This document shows, one piece after another, positions 6,443 through 14,223 of a stretch of DNA of 25,892 bases. The notes under the pieces were generated by a model that saw only the letters and a list, made by a program, of their open reading frames with translations, did no database searches and was not told the DNA's origin. Positions within the stretch are counted from its first letter, which is position 1, and each line of letters opens with the position of its first letter. Source of the stretch: a virus. The translations under genes and the position numbers were made by a program. Location of the stretch: the IMG/VR virus record IMGVR_UViG_3300031758_004756, positions 1 through 25,892 of that record. One strand, 5' to 3'.

Positions 6443-6924
6443 GAACCACCGCCAGTGCTCCGTTGAGGGCAAGACGACTCGAGACACGCGTCCACGTCGT
6501 AGTCGTCAAGAGCTCTGAAGCACGCGGTGCACTTGACACCACTGTCAAGAACTCGATAGCCGTTCTTTTGTCTATCAGCATTCTTCTGCATCTTAGCAAG
6601 ATACTCGCGATCAAGCTCATCGTCCGTGGCCCCTGCGGCGCACAGGATGTTCGCTACAAAGTGCAGAACATCAACGCATTCCTTGAGGATCTCGTGACGG
6701 TCGGCATACGGGTCGTCGTGCTGCCACGGCTTCCATGAGATAGCCTTACGCACCTCGGCAAGCTCGTCGTCGATGGCAAGCATATTCCATCGGATGTACT
6801 CGATGAGGGTTCTTAGGTCGTCATGCTCGTCGCTATGGAACGACGCGTAGTCGACGTTGTACACATCCGTCTGTAGTTGACGTGTCTTTTCCAGCCATTT
6901 ACCAAATAGCACGTTGTCTGCCAT
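6439..6924 (-). CDS. T4 gp56-like dCTPase/dUTPase (all-alpha NTP pyrophosphatase) with zinc-knuckle tail
   Basis: The 161-residue protein has the MazG/dUTPase-2 signature: DDELAEV (52-58) with metal-binding E54 and E57, a short W-rich helix (SWKPW), then EILKECVDVLHFVANIL (78-94) with E78, E82 and D85, and finally YLAKMQKNADRQKNGY (108-123). This last segment and the DVLHFV motif closely resemble T4 gp56 (DIFHFVLN, YYLKN, RQDNGY), which hydrolyses dCTP and dUTP to keep normal cytosine out of phage DNA. Residues 132-152 add four cysteines (C132, C135, C147, C152), a zinc-knuckle extension not in T4 gp56. It follows the two glycosyltransferases with a 26-base coding overlap, fitting a role in cytosine replacement. 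A general nucleotide-cleansing MazG role is the alternative. Confidence 0.8.
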   Translation of the reverse strand: MADNVLFGKWLEKTRQLQTDVYNVDYASFHSDEHDDLRTLIEYIRWNMLAIDDELAEVRKAISWKPWQHDDPYADRHEILKECVDVLHFVANILCAAGATDDELDREYLAKMQKNADRQKNGYRVLDSGVKCTACFRALDDYDVDACLESSCPQRSTGGGS

Positions 6925-7933
6925 GACCTAATCCATTCTTCAGTGTCTGTAGTGCGTCTTGCCTGCTGGCAAGAGCGGCGATGTATCTTTTGCGTTGGTC
7001 TACGGAAAGTTCGTAGATGTCAACGTAATCCATTTCCTCTACGTTTGCCGGCAGTAACGACCACGAATCTCCAAGAATGGACGTAATTTTCCAGTCACTT
7101 ACCACCGGCGTGTCGTTGTTTAGAGCTTGCGACATTCTGTAGCTCCACCACAGCGTCCCGTCGTCTTGCGGACTGACGATCGCGCCTGATGAGCGTACTA
7201 TTAGTTTTTCTACGTCTGAGTCTGTCGACAGTCTGTTGCTTTTCATCTCAACGACCTCGTGGCCAAGGGTATTTTTAAGTGACCTAAACCATTTTGCCTT
7301 TGAGTTGTCGACGGTCCAATACCCACCACGCGCCTTAGGCACCGTGTTCAACTCGGTGTTAAGAAGAAATGAGTCGATCTGAACACCTTGGACTACGTCA
7401 CGCGTCGCGCCGAATAATTGGCTTTCAACGTTTTCATTAGAGGTGAACGGCGTCGACGGGTACAGCGTTGTGTAGACCCAACCTGTCGCCAGCGCCTGTG
7501 CGCCTGCGATCACCGATGCCATGATCTTACGGTTGCCTGCAACGTCGGCATATTGTTTTCTAGCCGCGTAGAAAGGCTTGACGATGTCTTCGGGCTTTCT
7601 ATCTATAGCACGAAGGCTTGCCGCGATCTTCGCCGGTTCCGGCGCGTCAACAAATAGTGCAAGACTGCCGTCGTCCTTCAACAGGTTGATCATGTGAAGA
7701 ACGCCGTACGCCTTGTTTGCAGTAAGACTTAGCATCGGAGCGACGCCAAGTAGAACGTGGTCGTACTGATCTAGGTCACTTTTCTTCAGTAGAACGCTCG
7801 GTTCTATGAAGTGAACAGCGACACCGCTGTCCTTTAGTTCGGACGCGACAACGCCTATGAAGCTTGCCTTGCTATGGAATGATCGGTACGACGACTGCGA
7901 CGCGGTCATACCTGAGATAGCGATTGACTTCAT
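6899..7933 (-). CDS. GT-B-like glycosyltransferase, probably for DNA bases (copy 2)
   Basis: The 344-residue protein (MKSIAISGMTASQSSYRSFH) resembles its upstream neighbour in layout: an N-terminal Rossmann half with LDQYDHVLLGVAPMLSL, then LALFVDAPEPAKI, and a C-terminal half with GTLWWSYRMSQALNNDTPVV and WSLLPANVEEM. The pattern of a short N-terminal strand, a Y-D-x-v-l-v segment, a D-x-P/W-x-F/I site and a late E-rich donor-binding region recalls T4 beta-glucosyltransferase. I infer a DNA-base glycosyltransferase because it lies with a dCTPase and a dCMP-hydroxymethylase-like gene. I chose ATG 7933, which overlaps the preceding stop (TGATG), over GTG 7936. The sugar and linkage are not readable. 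Confidence 0.65.
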   Translation of the reverse strand: MKSIAISGMTASQSSYRSFHSKASFIGVVASELKDSGVAVHFIEPSVLLKKSDLDQYDHVLLGVAPMLSLTANKAYGVLHMINLLKDDGSLALFVDAPEPAKIAASLRAIDRKPEDIVKPFYAARKQYADVAGNRKIMASVIAGAQALATGWVYTTLYPSTPFTSNENVESQLFGATRDVVQGVQIDSFLLNTELNTVPKARGGYWTVDNSKAKWFRSLKNTLGHEVVEMKSNRLSTDSDVEKLIVRSSGAIVSPQDDGTLWWSYRMSQALNNDTPVVSDWKITSILGDSWSLLPANVEEMDYVDIYELSVDQRKRYIAALASRQDALQTLKNGLGHGRQRAIW

Positions 7934-9141
7934 CACCTGCTACCGTCTGGGTTTATCCTCAGTCCCTTGTCTTCATTCAACGCACGGTGCACGATCCTAT
8001 TGCAGTGTTCAACAAACGAATCATACGTGGGCATGTGAGCACGCAAGGCATCGGATTGCGCGTTAGCAGCGCCGGCAAGATCGTCGTCGGACATCGACTC
8101 AACCTGCTTGATCGTCAACGAGTACGGTGCGCCAAGCGGCTTGCCTTCACCCTTGTCGGTGACAAGAATTGACTTTACACGAGCGGCGTACATGAACCGG
8201 CTTCTCCACCAACCGCAGCCAGCGTGCGGGTACGGCGGAGAAAGAATGCCCCAATGTTCGTTGTAGAACGAAAGCACGTCTTCCTCTGTGTCAAAACGCT
8301 GTCCGCCAAACTTTCTGATGAGTTTGCGGCTACCGACGATCTCTACAGGCCATTCAGGGTTTTTCTTTTCGAGCCACGTGTCGTGCGGGACGAGGGCCCC
8401 AAGAACCCACGCCTTCTTCTTTTCAGACGGCGGCATCGGAATAGCTGACGACAGAATATTGAAGATCGTTGAGCTCGGGTCTAGCGCTTCGATCCCTGCC
8501 ATTTCAGCAGGCATTCTCTTTCGCACTAGTGACCTGTCGCCGAATGAATACATCGGGCACACTGGTACAAGCCCGTGTGACCAGCGCTCACCGAGAAGAG
8601 CCTGGGCGGTTTGTACCAATTGGCCTTCGTGCGCCTTGATGTTATCGTCATTGTCGTTGAAGAAGTATCTACCGACAGCACACTTCTTTGCGGCGTCGGG
8701 ATTAGCAGCAACGATTCTTTCTAGTGCAGCGTCGGCTTCTGCCTTTGAGAAGTAAGTGGCGTCTTCAGAACCTCGCAGCGCCGAACCAGACAAGAGATAC
8801 TTGTACAGAATCTCTGGGTGACGGACTAGCGAGCGGCACGCGTTGAACACGGCTGAAAACTGCCAGTCGTCAAAGAAACCAACAGCCGGGATACCAGAGC
8901 TAAGAGCGTACAGCGCGCCCATAGCGCCCTGTCGGCCGTTAAGAGAGTTTAGTGGGCCGAGGTTTACCCAGATCACGTCATATGACGATAGATCTTCACC
9001 TGGCGTGACGCGTCGCCAATCAACCTGATGGCCAACGCTTTCGAGAGCTTCGACGATCGACGCTGGCACGTCGATCTTTTTGATTGTTCTATGCTCTGTG
9101 TTGATCTGAAGAGCAGTGAACCCTGTCATTAAAATCTTCAT
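7933..9141 (-). CDS. GT-B-like glycosyltransferase, probably for DNA bases (copy 1)
   Basis: The 402-residue protein opens MKILMTGFTALQINTEHRTI, then SYDVIWVNLGPLNSLNG, AVGFFDDWQFS, KKAWVLGALVPHDTW, and a C-terminal donor-side region AGCGWWRSRFMYAARVKSIL. The arrangement parallels T4 beta-glucosyltransferase (MKIAIINMG, DYDRLIVVNSS, FTDIRLPFS). It is a paralogue of the next gene, sharing the WW-x-S/R-x-R-M pattern and a late V-E-S/E-M segment. It starts with ATG preceded by AAAGGAT and follows the SSB gene after a gap holding a strong hairpin. The role as a glycosyltransferase for hydroxymethylcytosine is inferred from context and fold-level likeness; a virion or cell-wall acceptor is possible. 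Confidence 0.68.
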   Translation of the reverse strand: MKILMTGFTALQINTEHRTIKKIDVPASIVEALESVGHQVDWRRVTPGEDLSSYDVIWVNLGPLNSLNGRQGAMGALYALSSGIPAVGFFDDWQFSAVFNACRSLVRHPEILYKYLLSGSALRGSEDATYFSKAEADAALERIVAANPDAAKKCAVGRYFFNDNDDNIKAHEGQLVQTAQALLGERWSHGLVPVCPMYSFGDRSLVRKRMPAEMAGIEALDPSSTIFNILSSAIPMPPSEKKKAWVLGALVPHDTWLEKKNPEWPVEIVGSRKLIRKFGGQRFDTEEDVLSFYNEHWGILSPPYPHAGCGWWRSRFMYAARVKSILVTDKGEGKPLGAPYSLTIKQVESMSDDDLAGAANAQSDALRAHMPTYDSFVEHCNRIVHRALNEDKGLRINPDGSR

Positions 9142-9166
9142 TGATTCATCCTTTGTGTGATGCTCA

Positions 9167-9206
9167 AGTGGCCGCCCACGACACCTTCGTATCGCGGGCG
9201 ACCACT
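9167..9206 (-). terminator. 15-bp hairpin between the SSB and glycosyltransferase genes
   Basis: Positions 9167-9181 pair with 9192-9206 around a 10-base loop. Two of the 15 pairs are G-U wobbles in the leftward transcript but C-A mismatches in the rightward one, so the structure is specific to the direction in which these genes are read. No U-run follows, so it could be a terminator of the U-less kind reported in actinobacteria, an attenuator, or an mRNA-stabilising or processing site. The start codon of the next gene is 26 bases further on. Confidence 0.6.
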
Positions 9207-9222
9207 AGAGAACAGCGGCTCG

Positions 9223-9810
9223 TCAGAACGGAGCGGCCGGCGGTGTCTGTGTCTGAACCTCGGCGGCGACGGGAGCCGGGGCGGCTTCCGGAGCAGGAGC
9301 CGGAGCGGGCGCTGCAACTGGTGCAGGCGCCGGGGCAGGTGCCGGAGCGGGCGCGGGGGCCGGTGCCGGAGCTGCAGCCATCGGCGGAACAGGAGCGGAC
9401 GCTGTCGGGATCGAGTAGTACGTCTTGATCTCGTTCTTCTTCTGTCCCTGCCAGGTGCGGCTACCAACCTGCGCGCGGAAGCTACGACCCTTGAGGGTCT
9501 GCTCGATCTGTGCGTTGGTCGGATTGGTCGCGAAGTAGTCCTTGCCGAGACCGAGCGCGTTCATCTTACGGAAGAAGATTCCGAGCGCGTTCGGGTTGTC
9601 GGTCGAGACCACCAGGTTGTCCCACACGAGACGCTTTGCGTGCGCCCCTGTCGTGACCTGCGCCTTGACGGCGAACATCGTCTTGCCGGTCTGAGTGGCC
9701 TTAGCCTGTGCCTCGACGATCACGAGGTCGTAGTCGCCGTCGGGCAGCGGGTCGTACCCACCGACGTCACCTGCCTCCTTGACGAGGTCACCCCAATTAA
9801 GTGTGCTCAT
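9223..9810 (-). CDS. DUF669-type single-stranded DNA-binding protein with Ala-Pro tail
   Basis: The 195-residue protein has an N-terminal domain of about 135 residues (YDPLPDGDYDLVIVEAQAKA, RLVWDNLVVSTDNPNALGIF, KGRSFRAQVGSRTWQG) matching the DUF669 family of phage ssDNA-binding proteins, usually encoded beside Sak4-type recombinases, as here. The last 60 residues are almost wholly Ala and Pro with a run of about nine AP dipeptides, ending PPAAPF. A terminal Pro-Phe recalls the PF tip with which bacterial SSB binds partners, but the acidic residues before it are missing. It probably coats single strands during replication and recombination. Confidence 0.78.
   Translation of the reverse strand: MSTLNWGDLVKEAGDVGGYDPLPDGDYDLVIVEAQAKATQTGKTMFAVKAQVTTGAHAKRLVWDNLVVSTDNPNALGIFFRKMNALGLGKDYFATNPTNAQIEQTLKGRSFRAQVGSRTWQGQKKNEIKTYYSIPTASAPVPPMAAAPAPAPAPAPAPAPAPAPVAAPAPAPAPEAAPAPVAAEVQTQTPPAAPF
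9226..9396 (-). repeat. GC-rich Ala-Pro codon repeat in the SSB gene
   Basis: Low-complexity tract of GCx and CCx codons encoding the Ala-Pro tail. It raises GC sharply compared with its surroundings and creates long false ORFs on the opposite strand. Such tracts change length by slippage. Confidence 0.8.
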
Positions 9811-9838
9811 TGTGTTTACCTATGTCTTTCTGTGTTGG

Positions 9839-10600
9839 TTACTTTGCTTGCTGATCCGGACGAGGTCCGAAAACGATATCGAGCATTCGTTCGACGCTGA
9901 GGTCGCCTTGCTCGACGATCTTACCGAGGCGGCCTTGAACGCGCTCGCCGGCCTCGTACTGGTTGGTGCGCTCGACGTACATACGGCGAGCTTTGTAGGG
10001 TCCTTGTGTCGGGTCCGGATTGTTGAACTCTTCGACGTTGATAGCGCCGAGGATGTCGTAGAAATACGGAGCCTGAATTGCAAGTTGACCCTGAAGGTAC
10101 GGACGGTAACGCCCGTCCTGACCTTGACGCGCCATAGCTGTCAGCACGACGGCTTCCAGCGGATTGGTGGCGTGCATTGTCAGGTCGCGAAGATCGCGAA
10201 GCAACGCGCCCATGTGGCGAAGAAGTTCGCCCCACTGTTGCATCTGCATCTGATTTGTTCCCGCGATGTTGTCCATGCACTTGACCTGCAACTCAGAAAC
10301 CGAGTCGATGATCAATGATTTGAACTGATGGCGTCCGATCTGAAGCCACTGGTACGCCTTGAGAACCGTATCGTACTCGGTGACGTTGACAACGCAGGTG
10401 TCCCACGTTCCGTCAGCCGCAGGCGGCTCCTCGCGCAACGGGTCCCAGTACTTGACGTTGATAGGTAGGAACCTGTGCCCACCTTCAACGTCAAGCATTA
10501 GACGCGGGTATGGTGCGGTGACTGCAAACGTCGACTTTCCGACCTTTGATTCACCATACACCATGAGGGTAAGCGATCGCTGTACTCCACTCATGGTCAT
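9839..10600 (-). CDS. Sak4-like RecA-fold ATPase (AAA_24)
   Basis: The 253-residue protein has Walker A GESKVGKST (16-24), an acidic-box strand LMLDVEGGHRF, Walker B SLIIDSVSEL, and a Q/R-rich segment after MHATNPLEAVVL that matches the L2 region of the phage Sak4 recombinases. Sak4 proteins are single-strand annealing or ATP-dependent recombinases and usually sit beside an SSB, as here. Its ATG overlaps the nuclease stop (ATGA) with an AAAGGA ribosome site. The protein probably acts with the SSB and nuclease in strand exchange or annealing during replication. Confidence 0.85.
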   Translation of the reverse strand: MTMSGVQRSLTLMVYGESKVGKSTFAVTAPYPRLMLDVEGGHRFLPINVKYWDPLREEPPAADGTWDTCVVNVTEYDTVLKAYQWLQIGRHQFKSLIIDSVSELQVKCMDNIAGTNQMQMQQWGELLRHMGALLRDLRDLTMHATNPLEAVVLTAMARQGQDGRYRPYLQGQLAIQAPYFYDILGAINVEEFNNPDPTQGPYKARRMYVERTNQYEAGERVQGRLGKIVEQGDLSVERMLDIVFGPRPDQQAK

Positions 10601-11556
10601 TCACTTCCTTTCATCTCTGTTGATTCGTAATACTTATACGGATCGCCTTGCGTATACAGCTCAGCGATCGCGTGCTCTGCAGCGCTACCGTCGTCAAACA
10701 ACGGGCACACTGCAAAGAACTGGCACTTCCATTTGCAATCACGGCTTGGCCGAGGGTATGCAACAAAGTGATGATCTTGTCCTTCGTCCAATGCGTCTCG
10801 CACCGCGAGCATGTCGCCTACGGTACCATGAATTCTGTTCCAAAACGCTCTCAACGCAAAGGTGTTGTGTCGAACCTCGATCTGATCGTAGAACGGCGGC
10901 TTTGCGTTGGCGGTGCGCTTGACCTTTTTCAGCATCGTAAAGATGCCACCTTCACTGCGCTCGCCTTCCTTGTTCTGCGCCGCCTCAAGAAGCATGTATG
11001 TCAAGATCTGCTCGTTCATGTGCGCTAGTGCAGCGAACTCGGTGAATGATCCGCCAACAGTCTTGAAGTCGCGGAACATGCGAACACCATCTGCCTTACG
11101 GCGAACACGCATGTCAAGTTTACCTTGAAGTTCTACCCTGCCTTCAAACATAGGCATGGTGATGATTTCTTCTGTCGAGATCATCTCAAGATCAGCGTCG
11201 ATACCGTTTTCGTTGACCCAGTCAAGGTAACCCTCGAGCATGATTCTGCCGAGTTCGGCTTCTGTCTCGAGTTCCATGGTGTCACGGAAGCTTTCCATGA
11301 GCGCCTTCTTGTCGAGCTGTACGAAGTGAGCGTACGCCTCGAGCAATGGAGTACCAGTCGAGTAGTACATGTCAAGCGCAGAGTGAACTCGCGAACCGAG
11401 CGCAAGAGCGCCGGTGAAGTTTTGCGTCTGCGGCTGAAGTCTGCGGTAGTAGTTTAGCCACCACTTTCTTCTGCAGTCTTTGAATGTCTGAATCTCTGAG
11501 TTGGAGATTCTCAGTGGCTCGCGGCGGAGCTCAACCGGAGTTTCGTTGATTGTCAC
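10597..11556 (-). CDS. Cas4/RecB-like PD-(D/E)XK nuclease
   Basis: The 319-residue protein shows the Cas4/RecB order: SNSEIQTFKDCRRKWWLNYY with Cys28, GSRVHSAL with His58, GKLDMR with Asp148, FRDFKT with Asp163 and Lys165 (the D-x-K core), QILTYMLLE (the Q-x-x-x-Y motif at 183-187), then CKWKCQFFAVC with Cys274, 278 and 284. Together with Cys28 the three C-terminal cysteines would bind a [4Fe-4S] cluster. It is likely a 5' or 3' DNA exonuclease that prepares ends for the adjacent Sak4 and SSB. The start is GTG with AGGATC upstream, overlapping the helicase stop (GTGA). Confidence 0.88.
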   Translation of the reverse strand: MTINETPVELRREPLRISNSEIQTFKDCRRKWWLNYYRRLQPQTQNFTGALALGSRVHSALDMYYSTGTPLLEAYAHFVQLDKKALMESFRDTMELETEAELGRIMLEGYLDWVNENGIDADLEMISTEEIITMPMFEGRVELQGKLDMRVRRKADGVRMFRDFKTVGGSFTEFAALAHMNEQILTYMLLEAAQNKEGERSEGGIFTMLKKVKRTANAKPPFYDQIEVRHNTFALRAFWNRIHGTVGDMLAVRDALDEGQDHHFVAYPRPSRDCKWKCQFFAVCPLFDDGSAAEHAIAELYTQGDPYKYYESTEMKGSE

Positions 11557-13355
11557 AGTGATCCTGTCTTGTCGTCTCTCAACATCTTGAGAAGTTGGTC
11601 TTTGTCTCGTACGATTTGCTCGAAGTTGTCGGCCTTGGTATCTAGAACCTGAATAACGCGCTCCTCGATCGTCCCGTCAGTGACGTAGTCGGTGATCACG
11701 ATGGAGTCGTGGATCTCGCTACCGATTCTGTGCACGCGGTCAAGAGCCTGTTTGTAATCGACAAGTGACCACGGACGCTGAAGCATGATGAGTCTGCGAG
11801 CCGCTGTCAATGTAACGCCGACACCTCCGGCTTGCGCCGTGAAAAGAATCCACTTGATTCTTCCATTCTGAAAATCATCGATAGCCTTTTGGCGCTCTTC
11901 TTCTGTTTGTGCACCAGTGATTAGTCCGTGCGGGATCTTTGCTTTCTCAAGGCGGGCGCTGAGAAGTTCGATGAGCTGACGTGATACGGCGCAGACGGCA
12001 ACCGAGTCATCTCCAAAGTCGCCAGCGTCGATGTCGTCCATCAACGCGTCAACCTTGCACGATGGCTCTGACAGTTTGACGGCGATCTCGCCCGTAAACT
12101 CGTCTACGTCAACCATAGCGTATGAACTGGCAAACTGTAGCAGACGCGTCGCCTGCGTAAGAGGGCTTGGAGCAGTTAGCGCCTCGCCACCTTCCAACTG
12201 CGCGATCATGACGTCACGCATTTGCTCGTACGCCTTTTTCTGCTTTGTAGACATTTCTACGTCGCGACGTTCCTTGATCACTGGCGGCAACCACGGTAGC
12301 ACCTTTGCCTTAAGCATTCTGCGCATCCGTGGGTTGATAGCCGCGTAGAACTCATCGTGCATATGCGGCTTGACGCCTAGCACCATCATTCCACCAAACG
12401 CGTTCAACATAGTGTCAACCATGCGATCGATCCAGCGCGTCTTGCTAGGCCATTCATTTGGCGACAGCCAATGCAGAATCGGCCATAGGTCTAGAACGTT
12501 GTTAGCGATCGGTGTTCCTGTCAGCGCAAAGCGAATGTCAGCTTTTCCTGTGGCCGCCCACAGCGCGCGTGTCTGCTTGCTCTTCGGTTCCTTTGAACGG
12601 TGAATCTCATCGGCGACAACGGCCTTGAAGTCGATCTTGTTTAGTTCACGCACGTGAACCTCACAGCGATTTTCCGAGACCTTTTCATCGTGGCCGCCGC
12701 ATTCAACACAGCGCGCCAACGCAACGGACCCGTAACTAGCAAGACGTGAGTGCGTGCGCAACGACTCCCAGTTGATGACGTATACATCAACGTTTTCTTC
12801 GGCAAATTGTTTACGTCGCTGTGTCGCTGATCCGCTGATGACCTGGACGTTTACACCAGGCCACCACATTCCAAACTCGCGTCTCCAGTTCTTCTTGAGC
12901 GTGTTAGGGCACACGATGAGCGCTGGGAATACGTCTTCGCCTCTGTCTTTTAGTTCCTTCAACGCGCGAATTGTTTGCGCTGTCTTACCAAGGCCTGGCT
13001 CGTCGGCAAGCAATGCGCGACGGGCAGCGGCAAGAAACTTTACTCCAGCGCGCTGGTGAGGGAACAACGCCTCGTCGCCGTCTGCTGTCTCAAGTTCGCG
13101 CAGTTCGTTGCAGGGCGTCACTCGTGTGTTGAGTTCGGTTGTAGCCCACTCGGCAAGTCTTGGTCCGATGCGCAGCTCAGTCTTGAAGACCGATCGCAGT
13201 GCAAGGCATGTTGACCAGCCGAGCGGCGCCCGCCACGCCTTGTCGGCTGCAGACCAGGTCGCACCCGGGATCCCCTTGCATAATTCTTTGTATCGCCATT
13301 CGGTCTCGATACGGATGTGTTCACCCGAATCATTAAGCTCTACATCAACTGGCAC
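11553..13355 (-). CDS. SNF2-type DNA helicase/translocase with inserted zinc motif
   Basis: The 600-residue protein has motif I ADEPGLGKT (117-125), Ia ALIVCPNTLKKNW, II DEIH (249-252), III LTGTPIANN (278-286), V GGVGVTLTAA and VI DRVHRIGS. An N-terminal part with RYKELCKGIPGATWSAADKAW resembles the HARP-like region of SMARCAL1-type annealing helicases. Between Ia and II lies CVECG (216-220) and CEVHV (231-235), a likely zinc knuckle not typical of the family. It probably moves along double-stranded DNA during fork restart or recombination. The GTG start is preceded by AGAGGTG. Confidence 0.9.
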   Translation of the reverse strand: MPVDVELNDSGEHIRIETEWRYKELCKGIPGATWSAADKAWRAPLGWSTCLALRSVFKTELRIGPRLAEWATTELNTRVTPCNELRELETADGDEALFPHQRAGVKFLAAARRALLADEPGLGKTAQTIRALKELKDRGEDVFPALIVCPNTLKKNWRREFGMWWPGVNVQVISGSATQRRKQFAEENVDVYVINWESLRTHSRLASYGSVALARCVECGGHDEKVSENRCEVHVRELNKIDFKAVVADEIHRSKEPKSKQTRALWAATGKADIRFALTGTPIANNVLDLWPILHWLSPNEWPSKTRWIDRMVDTMLNAFGGMMVLGVKPHMHDEFYAAINPRMRRMLKAKVLPWLPPVIKERRDVEMSTKQKKAYEQMRDVMIAQLEGGEALTAPSPLTQATRLLQFASSYAMVDVDEFTGEIAVKLSEPSCKVDALMDDIDAGDFGDDSVAVCAVSRQLIELLSARLEKAKIPHGLITGAQTEEERQKAIDDFQNGRIKWILFTAQAGGVGVTLTAARRLIMLQRPWSLVDYKQALDRVHRIGSEIHDSIVITDYVTDGTIEERVIQVLDTKADNFEQIVRDKDQLLKMLRDDKTGSL

Positions 13356-13392
13356 TCAACACCTCTTGTCGTTCGTTATCTGTCACTGTATC

Positions 13393-13441
13393 ACATACTA
13401 AGCGGAAATGTCTTCACGCATGCAATTTTTTCTTAGTATGT
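13393..13441 (-). promoter_or_regulatory. 10-bp inverted repeat in the upstream region of the helicase operon
   Basis: ACATACTAAG at 13393-13402 and its exact complement CTTAGTATGT at 13432-13441 flank 29 bases. Reading leftwards the inner arm contains TAGTAT, a possible -10 box, and TTGCAT (13420-13425) lies 19 bases before it as a weak -35. The arms bracket this promoter candidate like an operator. The 29-base loop and lack of a following U-run argue against a simple terminator. Confidence 0.4.
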
Positions 13442-13906
13442 TCACTCAAGGAGCCGCAATGGCGCCCAACCGATCTTCACTAGACGCAGAAGACCGTGGC
13501 GTATCGCGTCCAGCGCGTGACCTTCTCCACCACGATGCCAAAGGTCGAGTTTCTTCAGTGCGCTGTTGTCAAACATCTTCTTAGCGTCAGACGGTGACTG
13601 AAACAGCAAAGTACCAGGGTCAATGTCGTTGCTGAGCATCAGATACTTTAAGATGCCGATCTGCTCGAGGCTAAACGGCGCCTGAGAATTTTTTACCGTC
13701 TGAGCGTTAATTGTGAACCTCTCACAGACGATATCTAACTGTGCGCCAGCCAGTTTGGCTGTGCTAATGGCCCCAAGAATCGGAGTATGGTATTCTTCCA
13801 TAAGAAACTCGCCGGAGGCCAAGAGGCGCGGTTCTAGGCCGCTCTCATAGGAAATCAAAGCGACGCCGCTCTTCTTTCCAGGGTCAACAGCCAAAATAAA
13901 CCTCAT
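13442..13906 (-). CDS. RuvC-like Holliday junction resolvase
   Basis: From the ATG at 13906 the product is 154 residues beginning MRFILAVDPGKKSGVALISY, the first strand of the RNase H fold with catalytic Asp8. DIVCERFTI supplies the second acidic residue and GGEGHALDAIRHGLL the C-terminal histidine/aspartate. I prefer this start over 13954 because it overlaps the deaminase stop (ATGA) and begins exactly at the conserved strand. Phage RuvC-like enzymes cut branched DNA before packaging. The gene closes the polymerase group, with a probable regulatory gap before the helicase. Confidence 0.82.
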   Translation of the reverse strand: MRFILAVDPGKKSGVALISYESGLEPRLLASGEFLMEEYHTPILGAISTAKLAGAQLDIVCERFTINAQTVKNSQAPFSLEQIGILKYLMLSNDIDPGTLLFQSPSDAKKMFDNSALKKLDLWHRGGEGHALDAIRHGLLRLVKIGWAPLRLLE

Positions 13907-14223
13907 GTCCACACCACCCTTGCCACCTTCGACCTTAACAGTATACTTTCGCACTTCTTACACGGCTTCGACGGAGCCGGAGACCCATCTGCGGCTATTC
14001 TGGCAATATAGACGTTCGACCCGACCGCAAGAGAACCTGCGGCGGTGATAGCAGCAAATTCGGCATGAACATGAGATGTTCGCCACGCCGTCGCTGGGTC
14101 ACCGATCTTCTTATTCGTCGACGTCGAAACGATCCGCCCGTCACGAACAACCACACAACCGTGCTTATGTCTGCACTTGCTCTTCGAGGCGACCCCTAGA
14201 GCCATTTCAAGGTATCGGTTCAT
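13903..14223 (-). CDS. Cytidine-deaminase-fold protein (short)
   Basis: The 106-residue protein has HAEFAAI (HAE zinc and catalytic site) and PCKKCESILL (PCxxC zinc ligands), the signature of the cytidine/deoxycytidylate deaminase fold. It is shorter than the dCMP deaminase at 16039 and lacks its insert. The substrate is unclear: nucleosides, dCMP or a modified base are all possible. Its start overlaps the polymerase stop (TGATG) and its stop overlaps the RuvC start, so all three are coupled. Confidence 0.78.
   Translation of the reverse strand: MNRYLEMALGVASKSKCRHKHGCVVVRDGRIVSTSTNKKIGDPATAWRTSHVHAEFAAITAAGSLAVGSNVYIARIAADGSPAPSKPCKKCESILLRSKVARVVWT

Noticed and set aside
9141-9900. Plus-strand ORFs opposite the SSB gene, rich in Arg, Gly and Ser
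   Set aside because: They arise from the GC-rich Ala-Pro codons of the SSB tail read on the other strand; no start signals and low-complexity product.
13403-13431. T-rich stretch after the RuvC gene as an intrinsic terminator
   Set aside because: The T-run lies inside the 29-base loop of the dyad, not after a stem, so it does not have terminator layout.
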